Shown here piece by piece: positions 1 to 10,776 of a stretch of DNA of 64,000 bases. Below the pieces are notes generated by a model. That model saw only the letters and a program-made list of their open reading frames with translations. It made no database searches and was not told the origin of the DNA. The stretch is from Lamellibrachia satsuma (Eukaryota > Annelida > Polychaeta > Sabellida > Siboglinidae): positions 4,082,501 through 4,146,500 of the forward strand of contig BSQZ01000028.1 in assembly GCA_033239005.1 (NCBI GenBank), written 5' to 3'. The stretch's first letter is position 1. The number at the start of each line of letters is the position of its first letter. The translations under genes were made by a program, and so were the position numbers.

Positions 1-50
1 TAGAGCTTGAGTCATCTGTGTTTCTGTTTCATCACCTCAAAGTATGCTTT

Positions 51-309
51 AATGGCTGCTAGTTCCTGTGGAAGGTCATCGTCCTTTAATGGCTGCTAGT
101 TCCTGTGGAAGGTCGTCGTCCTTTAATGGCTGCTAGTTCCTGTGGAAGGTCATCGTCCTTTAATGGCTGCTAGTTCTTGTGGAAGGTCGTCGTCCTTTAA
201 TGGCTGCTAGTTCTTGTGGAAGGTCATCGTCCTTTAATGGCTGCTAGTTCCTGTGGAAGGTCGTCGTCCTTTAATGGCTGCTAGTTCTTGTGGAAGGTCA
301 TCGTCCTTT
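51..309. repeat. 37-bp minisatellite, 7 units
   Basis: Seven head-to-tail copies of a 37-bp unit beginning aatggctgctagtt start at 51, 88, 125, 162, 199, 236 and 273. Copies differ mainly at a C/T and an A/G position. The unit length is not a multiple of three. The array overlaps the 3' end of the last recognisable exon of the minus-strand gene next to it, so it shifts that reading frame at each copy. Confidence 0.95.
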
Positions 310-1292
310 AGCTTCTTCTTTAAAGCTACTTCCTCAAATGGTTCAGCCCAGGGTGAAAAGTAATTTAATACTTTGTCTGATGATTTCACAAAAACTACAT
401 ACAAAAGTTGCTCGAGCGAGGGATCATGTTGCAGTAGATACAAGGTAGGTTTGGTTTTTCACAAAATTAAGTTGAAATGAAACTAGCAAAGAAATCAAAT
501 TGACAAAGCACCTTTAACCTGTTCACTGTAGCCTGTTGCTTTCAGCTCAGAGTTTTGACAAATACCTTTCTCTGCATTTCAGCTTTGCTTTTGGACACAA
601 AGTCCAATCTCCTCTTGATTCTGGTATGACGTGGAGATATCAATCCTTTTCTCAAAGATGGTTTCACAGGTTCATTGGTTTGACTATAGACAGATACTTC
701 CGTAGTATCTGATGGTACAAATACTCCACGACACAGAGTATTGAAGTTCTGGAATTCGTTTTCATTCAATGGATGTCTGTATTTGTCCAGTGTTTTACAC
801 AGCTTCTGGATCTAGTACTTATATGAAGAAAGATCTTTCAAAGCTGTGATGGTATGTGATGTCACACGGTTATATTCAGTGAACAAAAACAAACCGTGCC
901 CATTCAAGAGTTTTTCGTCAATATTAGGCAAGGTGACAAAATTGTCCATTCCAAATTCCACATCATTGCATTTAAACTCCCATTTGTCAGCAAAACAAAC
1001 AGAAATGCACATAGAGGGTTAATGATATGGATTTTAACTGGGTTTGTCAGTTGACTAATAAAATCACTACTGTACTGGACATGCTTAACTTACTGAACAA
1101 AAAGGTTTGTTATTTAACCCCCCATGACAAGACAAAACCAATCAGCTGATAGTATCATATTATTTATAATCGTTGTTACATTTAAATAAAATGTATAAAT
1201 ACTACAATCTACAAGTCTAGCACTGCGTCCTTTCTCAGCACTGTGTCTTTTCCCAGGATTTGCGAACAACTCCAGGGTTGGCTTCGCCAAAC
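234..1292 (-). CDS. Unrecognised spliced gene, four candidate exons (3' part)
   Basis: Four open segments follow each other on the minus strand: about 1292-1205 (after the acceptor-like ctcacag), 1012-812, 809-567 (ending in a GTATTTG donor) and 443-234. Their composition is protein-like: FVTLPNIDEKLLNGHG in the second, a basic stretch RHTRIKRRLDF in the third, and DDLPQELAAIK in the last, which runs into the 37-bp array. I recognise no domain. This is likely a host gene or an old element gene rather than chance, because the segments are closely spaced and collinear, but the exact splice sites are uncertain. The ending inside the repeat suggests a frame disturbed by array expansion. Confidence 0.35.
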
Positions 1293-1302
1293 CTGTGAGC
1301 AC

Positions 1303-3032
1303 TAATAAATGTTAGTTTATTATATTGTACACAAACATCATAATATTACTAATCAATGTAATCATTGACATCAATTAAAAATGTCATCTAAAACATCACA
1401 CACCAATATTGTGCAAAGCATTTAAACTGAAAATGAATGCATATGCATAATTTAACCTGATTACAAAATTAATGTGATAACTTAATAGTGGCAGGGTAGC
1501 TCAATTGTTTGGTTCTTGCCTTGTTATATTGGATTTAAAACCTTGGCTTTGACAGAACAAAAGATCAGATGGGTTAGTGCAATATTGTTAAGTCCTTTCT
1601 TTCAGACATATAACATTTAGTGATTAATAAAATGTATTGCCCATATCAGCTGATCTTTAAAAACATTGGGTTAGTGTATTGATGTTTATGTCAATTGCAA
1701 GAGATGTACACATGATTCCTCGTTGAACATGATTCCTCAAACATTTTTACTGAGATTATCTCAGTCAATGTCCGATTAATTGGGAATATTATCAAAGAGG
1801 CAACGCACGCTTTGTTGTTGTTGACAAACGAACGAGGTCAAGAGCATTCGCTCTGCGTGTGCGCTCACTGATCGAACCAACGGGAGCACCTGCTATTGTC
1901 ACAAGATAGCTACAGGACGGTTTTGTTGACACATAGAACCTTTATCTCAAGAGCCATTATTGGTTAATTTTGAAGTACAGAAGGAATTCCCATACCATAT
2001 ATGGAAACTAGATATGATGGGCATTCCAGGCGTACCAAATATGACCACCTTTCATAGAGGGATATCCCTGAAAATGCCGCTGGAACTTGTGCGATTTATC
2101 GCTTTTGTTTTACGAATTAATGCGTGAACTGCTACATACCTTTTCTAAAGATGTTATAAAAGGCATTAAATATTAATATAATAAAAAACCGTTGCAAATC
2201 GGTAGAAAAGACATTAAAGTGTCAGTTGGTGACAAAAAGTAAAAATCCTCAAAAATCAGTGTTGAAGACATATACAGCGATTTCTCAAATTAAAATTTCT
2301 ACATATCCGACTCATTTCGTAAGGATTCGTCACATATACATGTACAATTATGGAATAGATGATGGATTAACAATACTTCGCTATAATCTGATTGACTGAC
2401 TACTTGTCAATGTGTAATCATGCAAGTGCAGATTAACTTTATTATTTCATGTATGCAGGACCTGCCAACCTGATGCTGTCACTGACACGACCATATACCT
2501 GGAAATGAAGTTATATCGACAGTTTTGTTCATCATCTTGTTGCATAGTCACATTATATTATTCTTTGTGTTGTTGACGTTAATTACCGTTTATATTAATT
2601 ACCGCTTGTCATACGGGTTAACTGGAGGAATCCATGTCCCACACCCCTATTATAGTGTACGTCATGTTAGTCTTAAATAGTATCACAATTAAAAAAAGGG
2701 AAAATACAACATATTCACTTATCCAAGAGCCTCTTGTTAAGTAACGTAGCAAAAACACAATTTGCCAAAAAATTAAAGGTCTGATAAATTCAACACTTTG
2801 TACATATTTGAGAATTAGAGGGTTGTGTAATAACTAATGATTTCATTATCTTTTGTTTGGCTTATCATGTCTGGTAGCCAAGTTTATGTAGGAACTACCA
2901 TTCTCTCCAAACTTCTTAACAAAAACATTCTAGCCATGTGATCATGAAAACTCGTATTTTATTCAGTATCATACATTATGTGTTATATCATGATGTACAG
3001 TTCACAGTAGCCCGCTTCTGGTGGCCAACAGG
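1303..3032. other. Gene-free AT-rich interval
   Basis: No open reading frame with protein-like composition and no recognisable repeat is visible. A stretch near 1490-1570 vaguely resembles a decayed tRNA-type promoter but is too degraded to call. Confidence 0.6.
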
Positions 3033-3186
3033 TAGCCCTCTTCTGGTAGCCCTCTTCTGGTAGCTCTCTTCTGGTAGCCCTCTTCTGGTAGCCCTCTTCT
3101 GGTAGCCCTCTTCTGGTAGCTCTCTTCTGGTAGCCCTCTTCTGGTAGCTCTCTTCTGGTAGCCCTCTTCTGGTAGCCCTCTTCTGG
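3033..3186. repeat. 14-bp minisatellite, 11 units
   Basis: Eleven copies of tagccctcttctgg, some with tagctc, run without interruption. Open frames across it on the minus strand are products of the repeat, not genes. It ends 34 bp left of the terminal inverted repeat of the transposon at 3220. Confidence 0.95.
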
Positions 3187-3739
3187 TAGCCCTCTACTTG
3201 GGAATGAGGAAACTGTAAGCCCAGCAAACAATTGAACGTTACGTGAACGTTACGAGAATGTTACCTAGAACGTACGATAACGTTACCATGTAACGTTACA
3301 ATAACGTCAAAACGGAAAGTTTTGTATTCGTTATTATAACGTTACCTGATAACGTTACATGTTAACCTTCAGAGAACCTTCGGAAAACCCTTATTTAGAA
3401 AGTAAAAACAGTACACATATATGCAGTTTTTTCAGTTTTGTTTATTTCTTCATTGATTCTATACATTCTACACAGAAATCAAAAATCAATCATCGTTGTC
3501 CTGCTGCTCTGCCTGCCTTTGCTGCTATTGACACCTTGCCTTGTCCAACCTTGCCTGGAAAAAACATAAACTGAAATTTTAAATACAAGAACCCACATCT
3601 GTATGTTAAGCCTCCTAATCTGCATATTTTATATATTATGTAAAATCTGCATCATACAATTGGACGGCATGAAATGGTCAGGCGACATGAAATGAACACC
3701 TCACTATGATCGACCCATACTTCCACTTAAATGCCTTGT

Positions 3740-5058
3740 CTACAAGGAATAAACACCATTATGATGTTGTTCCTGTGACTGAGCTCTGAATGTTTGATCT
3801 GTTCTTAATGTCAAATTATTTGTTTCTTGGTATGTTACCTTCTTCAGCCACACACCTTTCTGTGTACATCGTTCACACCCATAGTACCCAGAATACTGTT
3901 TGACTGCTTTTATCATTGCTCTGGCAGGAGCATCACACACGATGCATCGAAGCCTCACTTCGATATTTCTGTTGTACTGCATTCCATGTTGTAAAAGTTC
4001 ACCTAAATCTTGAATGGCATCATGAAGAAATTCCAAGCTGGTTGGTTTAATGGGGGGCAGCCGTGGCCTAGTGGTTAAGGTGTTGGACTCTAAATTCAAG
4101 GGTTGTGAGTTCAAGACCCACACTGGTCACGGTTCGTTTTCGAAGCTTAGGCAATTTCGTTTACCCTACTTTGCCTCAGTCTACTCAGCTGTAAATGAGT
4201 ACAAACACTGTTTGGGAGGTACCTGCGATGGACTAGTGTCCTGTCCAGGAGAGTCAGTATAGCTGCACTCTAAGGTGCTTCGCACTATAGAAACCAGGTT
4301 TAAGCACTGGCCATATAAGCCTTCATGGCTTCCTAAGGCGTAATGCCTGGGGGATGACTTACTGGTTTAATGTCACCAAAAGTCAGGGCAATTGGAAAAA
4401 CTGTCATCGGTTTCAAATGAATTGCACACAGAATAGGCCATACTGATTTTTTTGTGCTTTTAAAAATTGGTAGGCCATCAATATTAAGAGAAATTTCAAT
4501 GCTGTTAATATCGCTCACTACATCTGTTGGGTATCTGCAAAGGAACTTTGTTATTTCCTCTTGGAAAGGAAAATATATATACTCCATGCCTGACTTTCTT
4601 AGTATCGTTACATTTTGGGGAGTCTGTAGTAATGTTCTTGCTGTTGCAGGGAGATCACCATGGCCATTTCTTTTCAGTATTTTAAGAAGATCATCAAGAG
4701 CAGTATGTTTAATCAAATGACGGTTTGCCCAGCATGCAATATACTCTTTGAGAGAAGCACCATTTTCGTTCTCTTCGTCTTCATCTTCTGATTCAATTAT
4801 ATTGTCATTACACTCATTAATGATGTCCCAAACATCCTCATCTGTATCACTAGCTGCATCAGTACCATGGCTGCTCAACTCTTCTGCACAACAAGGTTCA
4901 GCAATTGCAGGCTGTGGTTCTCCACCTTCACTATGGAAATCATTAATTCCTGATTGTTCACAGAGGGTACATGATTTTTGCTTATATAAAGACATTAGAC
5001 AATGTCCACAAGGCTTCACCTCCTGTAGTTGCATAATCTGTCTTGGAAAGGAAAGCAT
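3740..5058 (-). pseudogene. tnp2-like (CMC/EnSpm-type) transposase, split and truncated
   Basis: Reading on the minus strand from 5058, the protein has an N-terminal Cys-rich patch (CGHC, CTLCEQ), a long acidic region, then the conserved core NIDGLPIFKSTKKSVWPIL and ALTFGDIKP. After a 310-bp SINE the same frame family resumes with TSLEFLHDAIQDLGELL, the motif CDAPARA and GYYGCERCTQKG. This DG...CDAPARA...GCERC series is characteristic of animal relatives of tnp2 transposases. The reading ends after LRTDQTFR...EQHHNG, well before the usual C-terminal catalytic part, so the coding region is internally deleted. Function today: none expected. Assignment to CMC/EnSpm is moderate; a neighbouring DDE family is the alternative. 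Confidence 0.65.
4053..4362 (+). mobile_element. tRNA-derived SINE with 10-bp target duplication
   Basis: A tRNA-like head carries an A-box-like tggcctagtggttaagg and a B-box-like gagttcaagaccc, followed by a non-tRNA body (gatggactagtgtcctgtcc) and a 3' tail. The 10-bp sequence tggtttaatg occurs at 4043-4052 and again at 4363-4372, an exact target-site duplication. The insertion interrupts a transposase open reading frame, so the SINE is younger than the DNA transposon around it. Confidence 0.85.
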
Positions 5059-6072
5059 GCAATGTCATAAAATATTTGACTATCAGGCTATCTGATGACA
5101 ATACAACTACACAAGTGTGCGCACTTTGTGCTTTTGTATTAAAAAACATACAAAACTTTGTTGATCTCGATGCTTGTAAACAATTATTTGTGTTAAATTC
5201 ATATAAAAAAATCGGAAGTAAAAAAAATCATAAATCAATGATTTAAATCAAACAACCCTGTCTATAGCCATTCCTGTCTTTCAGGAGATCCGTTAAGTGA
5301 CGGATAATACATTATTGACAGAGCAATTTTCCAGCATTTGACAGATTTCCATCAATTAACAAAGAATTGCTAAGAAGAACCATACTAAAATCTAGCTGAC
5401 CATTATGTATTATGAAGAATCACAAGTTTGTAATATTTTTAGATTTAATGCACAATTACCTTAGCACCTGACGAAACTTGCAATGTCCGACTCAACAAAG
5501 CTACGCATAATCCAGAGTAAGTTTCGTATTTTATTAAAAGGATTTTGATTTGTATTAAAAAGAATGCTTTACTCAATTACTTCTTAAAAATAAGTTTCAA
5601 CATTTATGTGTATGTATTTCAGACAAACGTTTATAGAATTATCATTATGAATAAAAAATAAAATTTGAAAATAACATTTCCTCACATGGCCATAACGTTC
5701 ACTAACGTCATGAGAACGTTATGCAATTTTTTTAAAGTACGTTTGGACTAAACTGGAAACTATAAGTTTTGATAATAACATTTCATCACGGTAGCTTTAT
5801 ATAGATACATGAAAATGAATTCATATTTAAAATATGTTGTTAACGTTATTATAACGTTATGTAAACGTTTTTAATAACATGTTACCCTGTAACCCACATA
5901 TAACCTTCAGGTAACGTTAATATTACGTTACCTGTTTGCTGGGAGATTGTATTTTGGTGACAATATGTTTATATAGTTTGCTTTTTGGAAAATTAACTTT
6001 ATATTTTGTGTGCTAATTTCACTTATTATCTGTGATTTCTATGAATAAATGTTCATTCGTAAGTCATGTCAT

Positions 6073-6740
6073 TCACAGTTTCATCAGATTTAGTCTTCTT
6101 GGTAGTCTCGTCAAGAAATACTCTGGGCACAGGCACCTTCGATGACATTCTGTGAGTTTACGAAGCATTTCATCTACCAACTTGACATCATATGTTACTT
6201 TTTCATAATGTAGTCCACATGGTGTCCACACAACAAAATAACCCCACTGCATTTCACACATTGCCATCTGTAGTTGGATCTAGTGATAGTGAGGGTGATT
6301 TGTCTTCAGTTTTAACATACATGGCATTTTGTTTGAAACGAGATGAGACAGGCAAAGTTGCTTTCCAGTAAGTATTTCATCACATTTATTGGGATCAGTG
6401 CCCTTAAGTGACATTGGGAATTTAATTTAAATGACTTCCTTTGTGTCAGATAGTCAAACAAAGGTCAAACAGTATGTCATCTGGTGATGCACCGGTTACT
6501 GGATACTGCCTGTTTATCCACATCCCAGTATCGGCTACCTGGAAGCCTGCAATTTCTTCGTCTTTGACCGAAATGCCTCCCGAGCCAAAACCTCACTTAC
6601 AGTGCCTTGTAACATAGGAGCAGATTGAACAGGCTTTCCCTACAGTTGTTCATTCACCAAATTGTGGAATCGGCCTTCAGTTTTACAACAATATGTGGTT
6701 TTAGCATTGGATGCTGTAACCCGAACCGTCTGTCATTGTA
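6073..6740 (-). pseudogene. YqaJ-type exonuclease domain, degraded
   Basis: Minus-strand translation gives, in order, an ITASNAKT-like motif near 6700, GASPDD near 6490 (the family's GASPDG motif with a metal-binding Asp), NKCDEILTGKQLCLSHLVSN, TNHPHYH, an in-frame TAG, then QMAMCEMQWGYFVVWTP (family pattern QLxxxxxxWxDFVVWTP). The spacing matches YqaJ/lambda-exonuclease-like proteins carried by many animal mobile elements. Several stops and frame changes show it is dead. There is no methionine start; boundaries are those of recognisable similarity. Confidence 0.6.
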
Positions 6741-7319
6741 CCTCATGGTGTTCCACTGGCTAATAGTTACCATGACAGGCCCAGACACACCTGATATTTA
6801 ATCACCTCCCTGTGTTCAGGTGACAATACAAAATCATTGTATTTATATCATGCTGAGTCTTAATGGCAGAACCCTGAGCTCGTTTGCTAAATGAAAACGC
6901 AAAGAGTAATTGTTGGTAAAGGTCATTTACTAAGTGTACCAATCGTAGAAAAATACCTTTATATCGATGACATAGCTTAATCGATAACACATGGTCATCG
7001 AAAAACACAGATAGTAAATGACAAATTAAAATTAGCAAAGGTGGGGACAGTCATTTGTCCCAAGAAGCCTCCAGTAATAGAGGCCCCCACCCCACCCCAG
7101 GGCTCTGCCAAAAAATAGGCTACTCTGTGAAATGTACCACAATACAACATATGCCACCGCATTTAATAAGTGGCTGAATATATTGTACCCAACAATATTG
7201 GCATGTTATATATGTATTCAAAACAACAGCACATAAATGAAACACAACAGCACATTAATGAGAACTTCATTATTAATGATCTCGGAAATCAAATATGATC
7301 GTGCTGCATATAAAGGAGG
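6741..7319. other. No gene recognised
   Basis: A short C-rich run (ccccaccccacccc near 7085-7100) is the only notable feature. No protein-like frame is visible. Confidence 0.55.
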
Positions 7320-7409
7320 CCAGCTATGCTGCAACCTCCATCCCAAACAGCTTGGACATGTAATGAGTTAGTTGGAATAATGAACAAGATGCCACATAAG
7401 TTTGAACTA

Positions 7410-8170
7410 GGCATGCCATATTGGCAAGAAACAAGAATCACAATGCATAAAATGAATGCCAGCCATGCTGCATCATCCACCCCAGGCAAAAAAAAATGTA
7501 AATTAACTTTAAATGTGACACATTAGGGACTGGTCATTCGTTGTATGGGTATATGAATAGAACGTTGAAAACGCTAGCTTGAACTAGGTGCCAGACTGGG
7601 ACCGGTCGTGCTCCAGAGGACAGGAGAAAGCATGCCACATTGGCAAGGAAAAGGCATCACAATGCATAGAATGAATGCCAGCCATGCTGCATCATCCACC
7701 CCAAGCAAAACAATGCAAATCCACTATAAAATGTGATACATTAGGAACTGTTAATTTGTTGTATGGGTATGAATAAAACGTTGAAAAAGCTAGCTTGGAC
7801 TAGGTGCCAGGCATTGGCAAGAAACAAGCATCACAATGCAGAATGAATGCCAGCCATGCTGAATCATCCACTCCAGGCAAAACAATGCAAATTCACTTTA
7901 AAATGTGAAACATTAGGAATTGTTCATTCATTGTATAAATAGAATAAAATAAAACGTTGAAAAGCTAGCTTGAACTAGGTGCCAGACTGAGACCGGTCGT
8001 GCTCCAGAGGACTGGAGAAAGCATGCCACATTGGCAAGAAACAAGCATTACAATGCAAAGAATGAATGCCAGCCATGCTGCATCATACACTCCACACAAA
8101 ACAATGCAGTCACCTGAAAATGTGGCACATCAGGGACTGTTCATTCGTAACATGGGTATACGAATATAAT
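7410..8170. repeat. Long direct repeats at 3' end of the retroelement (4 copies)
   Basis: The motif atgccagccatgctg recurs near 7456, 7677, 7847 and 8066, with matching flanks (cacattggcaagaaacaag before it; ttcattcgttgtatgggta and aaaacgttgaaaa after it). Period is about 220 bp for two intervals and 170 bp for one, which lacks an internal segment (accggtcgtgctccagagga). The last copy overlaps the recombinase 3' end. These may be the 3' terminal repeats that DIRS/Ngaro elements use in place of LTRs. Confidence 0.75.
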
Positions 8171-9089
8171 GTTTAAAGGCTATAGATTTCCACCTGCCCA
8201 TTGACTGGATTTGCGCTTCACTCATCCCCATATCAGCTGCTGTGGTAGCTGCACCTATTCTGAAACTGTGGGCTTTATATTTACTAGGATCCAAACCTGC
8301 CCACTGTAAAGCTTTACTCAGATATTGACAAAAGTAATTCCTAGATACCGGGGATGCATTCGCAAATGCAAACAGTGGGCCCTTATACGGGCCACGCACC
8401 TTTAAAAACTGTGAAAGCGAATGCACTGGACAGTATCTGTCTTTTGTTGGTAGAATCGATACGGTAACTGGGCGTCCAGAAGCGTTGTGCTTGAATTGCG
8501 ACATGACTAACAAAATACCTGTATCAGAAATGGACACATCTCCCAACTGTACCACAGAGTCACATTTCTTACGAGAATGAACAGTTATTTCACCTATTCG
8601 GAGAAATGCGTGAAATGCCAACAAAAACATACTTTGCAGCATATGGCGCAAATAGGCAGAGGAGACAATAAAGAGGGTTGAATCAACAATTTTGTGTAGG
8701 ACAGCAGGACTAATCGGAAGACGAGTGTCGGGTTTACCCGACAGTTTCTGAGCTCCTGCTAATAGCTTCTTGATTACAAAATGCTGGGCCGGATCGGGCA
8801 TACCAGCTAGTTTGTGAACATATGACAGGGCAGACATGTATGTAAACAATGTCGTCGGAGCATAGTGCTTAGCGTATAACTGTGATATAAAGGCAGCTAA
8901 AACACCAGTCGGTGCAGGAAAAATAGGGCTAGTTGGAAAATTAGCCTTACTGAAGTCTGCATAAGATGTTACAGCTCTTCTGTAGGCTTGCTTAGTACCC
9001 TCTGATAATGCTGCATTAAGAAGGTGTACCATTACTGGTGCCAGGGCTGGAGTGATGCAGGAAGTTGGGCTGGCTGTGCTTGGAGCCAT
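8130..9089 (-). CDS. Tyrosine recombinase of DIRS/Ngaro-like element
   Basis: A 319-residue open frame carries the catalytic signature of the lambda-integrase family: a first Arg in AFLRIGEI, HSFRIGAATTAA supplying the H-x-x-R pair, and GRWKSIAFKHYIR supplying the nucleophilic Tyr. An N-terminal core-binding region precedes it (about residues 20-110, TKQAYRRAVTSYADF). The role is integration of the cDNA circle into the genome in place of a DDE integrase. The frame starts within the last 58 bases of the RT/RNase H frame, the compact overlap usual in these elements. No disabling mutation is visible, so the protein could still be functional. Confidence 0.9.
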   Translation of the reverse strand: MAPSTASPTSCITPALAPVMVHLLNAALSEGTKQAYRRAVTSYADFSKANFPTSPIFPAPTGVLAAFISQLYAKHYAPTTLFTYMSALSYVHKLAGMPDPAQHFVIKKLLAGAQKLSGKPDTRLPISPAVLHKIVDSTLFIVSSAYLRHMLQSMFLLAFHAFLRIGEITVHSRKKCDSVVQLGDVSISDTGILLVMSQFKHNASGRPVTVSILPTKDRYCPVHSLSQFLKVRGPYKGPLFAFANASPVSRNYFCQYLSKALQWAGLDPSKYKAHSFRIGAATTAADMGMSEAQIQSMGRWKSIAFKHYIRIPMLRMNSP

Positions 9090-10776
9090 GGTGCAGTCTG
9101 CCGTGCTATTCCCTCCTGAAACCGTGACAGTTTATCGGCAATGATATTAGTCTTCCCTGGTATATGTTTCGCCTTAAAATAGACATTAAATTTCATGGCG
9201 GCCACGACCAACCTTCTGATCAAACGCATAAGGTGAGAATTCTTCGCTGACTGCTTATTGATCACTTCTACCACTGCTTGATTATCAGTAAGGAATAAGA
9301 CTGAATGGTTTGCCATATACCTCCCCCATAACTCCAATGCTGCTACAATAGGATACAATTCCAGCACTGCAATGTTGTAATCTTGCCAAATAATAGGAAA
9401 TACACCATTAAACCACCGTGAACCAAAAACTGCGGCAAATCCCTGAGTAGATGCAGCATCTGTGTACAGCTTAATGGATTCTGAAGAAATCCATTTACTG
9501 TTGATAAGCATTGTCACGCCATTGTAAGAAGACAGAAAGCAATGCCATGCGGCTAAGTCGGCACGGGCTTCACTGTTCAACCTGACATGGTGGCTAGGTT
9601 TAGAAATACCAATGGTAAGGTTAATGAGGCGGCGAAGAAAGGCTCTCCCAGGTGATATTACTCTGCAGGCAAAATTTAGCAGACCAATGACAGATTGCAG
9701 TTGCCGCAATGAAATAGAGCGGCATTTACGTATGCCCTCAATGGCTGACTGCATCTTCTCTACCTTATCACCAGGAAGACGCGCCTCCCATTTGACAGTG
9801 TCAAGCTCAATGCCATGTACAGTAATGCATGTAGATGGCCGACATGTCTTCTGATGTTTTATAGGAATTGATAGTTCCTCAGCAAGGACAATGAATTTGT
9901 TGAGATCATGGAAGCATGTCAATGAGTTGGGAAGACCAATGAAAATGAAATCGTCCAAAATATGTGAAACAGCCAAGGCGCCACGGGTCTGTACTATCCA
10001 TTGTAGTGCACAGGACAACCTTTCAAAGATACGACACGATTCAGCACAGCCCATGGGCAGACATCTGTCATAGTAAAATTGTGACTCCCAGGTGAAACCA
10101 AATAGATGATAACACGATGGGTGATTGGGGATGATACGAAATGCATCCTCAATGTCAGTCTTACCGATTAATGCCCCCGACCGAAGTGACTAACCAGGGA
10201 AATAACATGGTCTAAAGTCTCATAGTGTACCATGGTGAATTCCTTTGGAATATATTCATTAACAGAGCTTCCCACAGGATACAAGAGGTTGTGGATAATA
10301 CGGAATTCATTTGGTTCTTTCTTGGGCATCACACCAAGTGGGGATGATTGATAATTATGAAATGGTGGTGCAACGAAAGGATCAGCTATGCGTCCAATGT
10401 GAAGTTCTTTCGACAGCTTCCTTTCTACTATGTCTGTATGATGTGATATTGATGGGTGGTTATAAGAGAAGCGTAGAGAAGGGGTTCCATGGTAGTTAAT
10501 CCTGAATCCTTTTCTAAAACCGTCAAGGAGAAAAGCAGCTTCTGTTTGATCATAGCCGATCAATGCTTGCTGTAACGCATCAGGGTTTATTGGGGTTGGG
10601 AGTGTTACGTTGGCGACAAGAACTGGCAGGATGGGGGGCTTGGCACTTTGAGCACACATGCTTGTAATGGCATGGTCTGGATGTGCATTTGTTGTTGCGC
10701 TGGTACATCCAGCAGTAACCGGCTGGAAAGGGCTGGGAGGGACGGGTTGGTTTGTTGGGAATAGTGGCTGGAGCAC
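9032..10776 (-). pseudogene. Reverse transcriptase / RNase H of DIRS-like element, one frameshift
   Basis: The N-terminal part (10776-10168) contains finger motifs SPLGVMPKKEPNEFRIIHNL. The palm follows as KTDIEDAFRIIPNHP, then the catalytic ILDDFIFIG (the YxDD box). RNase H follows with LYTDAASTQG, AVLELYPIVAALELWG, LTDNQAVV and HIPGKTNIIADKLSR. The two parts are in different frames: the break lies in a run of five C (10174-10178, plus strand), where one more base would restore continuity. Everything downstream is open to 9032. This is either a single inactivating deletion or, less likely, a recoding site. The N-terminal part overlaps the end of the Gag-like gene. Confidence 0.88.

Larger units (their letters stand above)
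3220..5943 (-). mobile_element. DNA transposon with 11-bp TIRs (CMC/EnSpm-like)
   Basis: Perfect 11-bp inverted termini, cccagcaaaca at 3220-3230 and tgtttgctggg at 5933-5943, are flanked by a possible AG dinucleotide duplication. Inside both ends are many aacgtta-type subterminal motifs (3234-3365 and 5690-5930), typical of transposase-binding repeats in CMC-type elements. The interior carries a minus-strand transposase remnant with tnp2-like features. The family name rests on the protein; the TIR alone does not decide it. The element is non-autonomous today: its transposase is interrupted by a SINE and lacks its C-terminal half. Confidence 0.75.

Noticed and set aside
1490..1570. tRNA-like or SINE-like stretch (gggtagctcaattgtttgg)
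   Set aside because: No convincing B box, no body and no flanking duplication.
4060..4135. Possible tRNA gene
   Set aside because: A- and B-box-like motifs are present, but the sequence continues into a SINE body and is bounded by a target duplication; no clean cloverleaf was seen.
7289..7526. Overlapping 66-residue frames on both strands
   Set aside because: They fall in the direct-repeat block at the 3' end of the DIRS-like element and have no motif.
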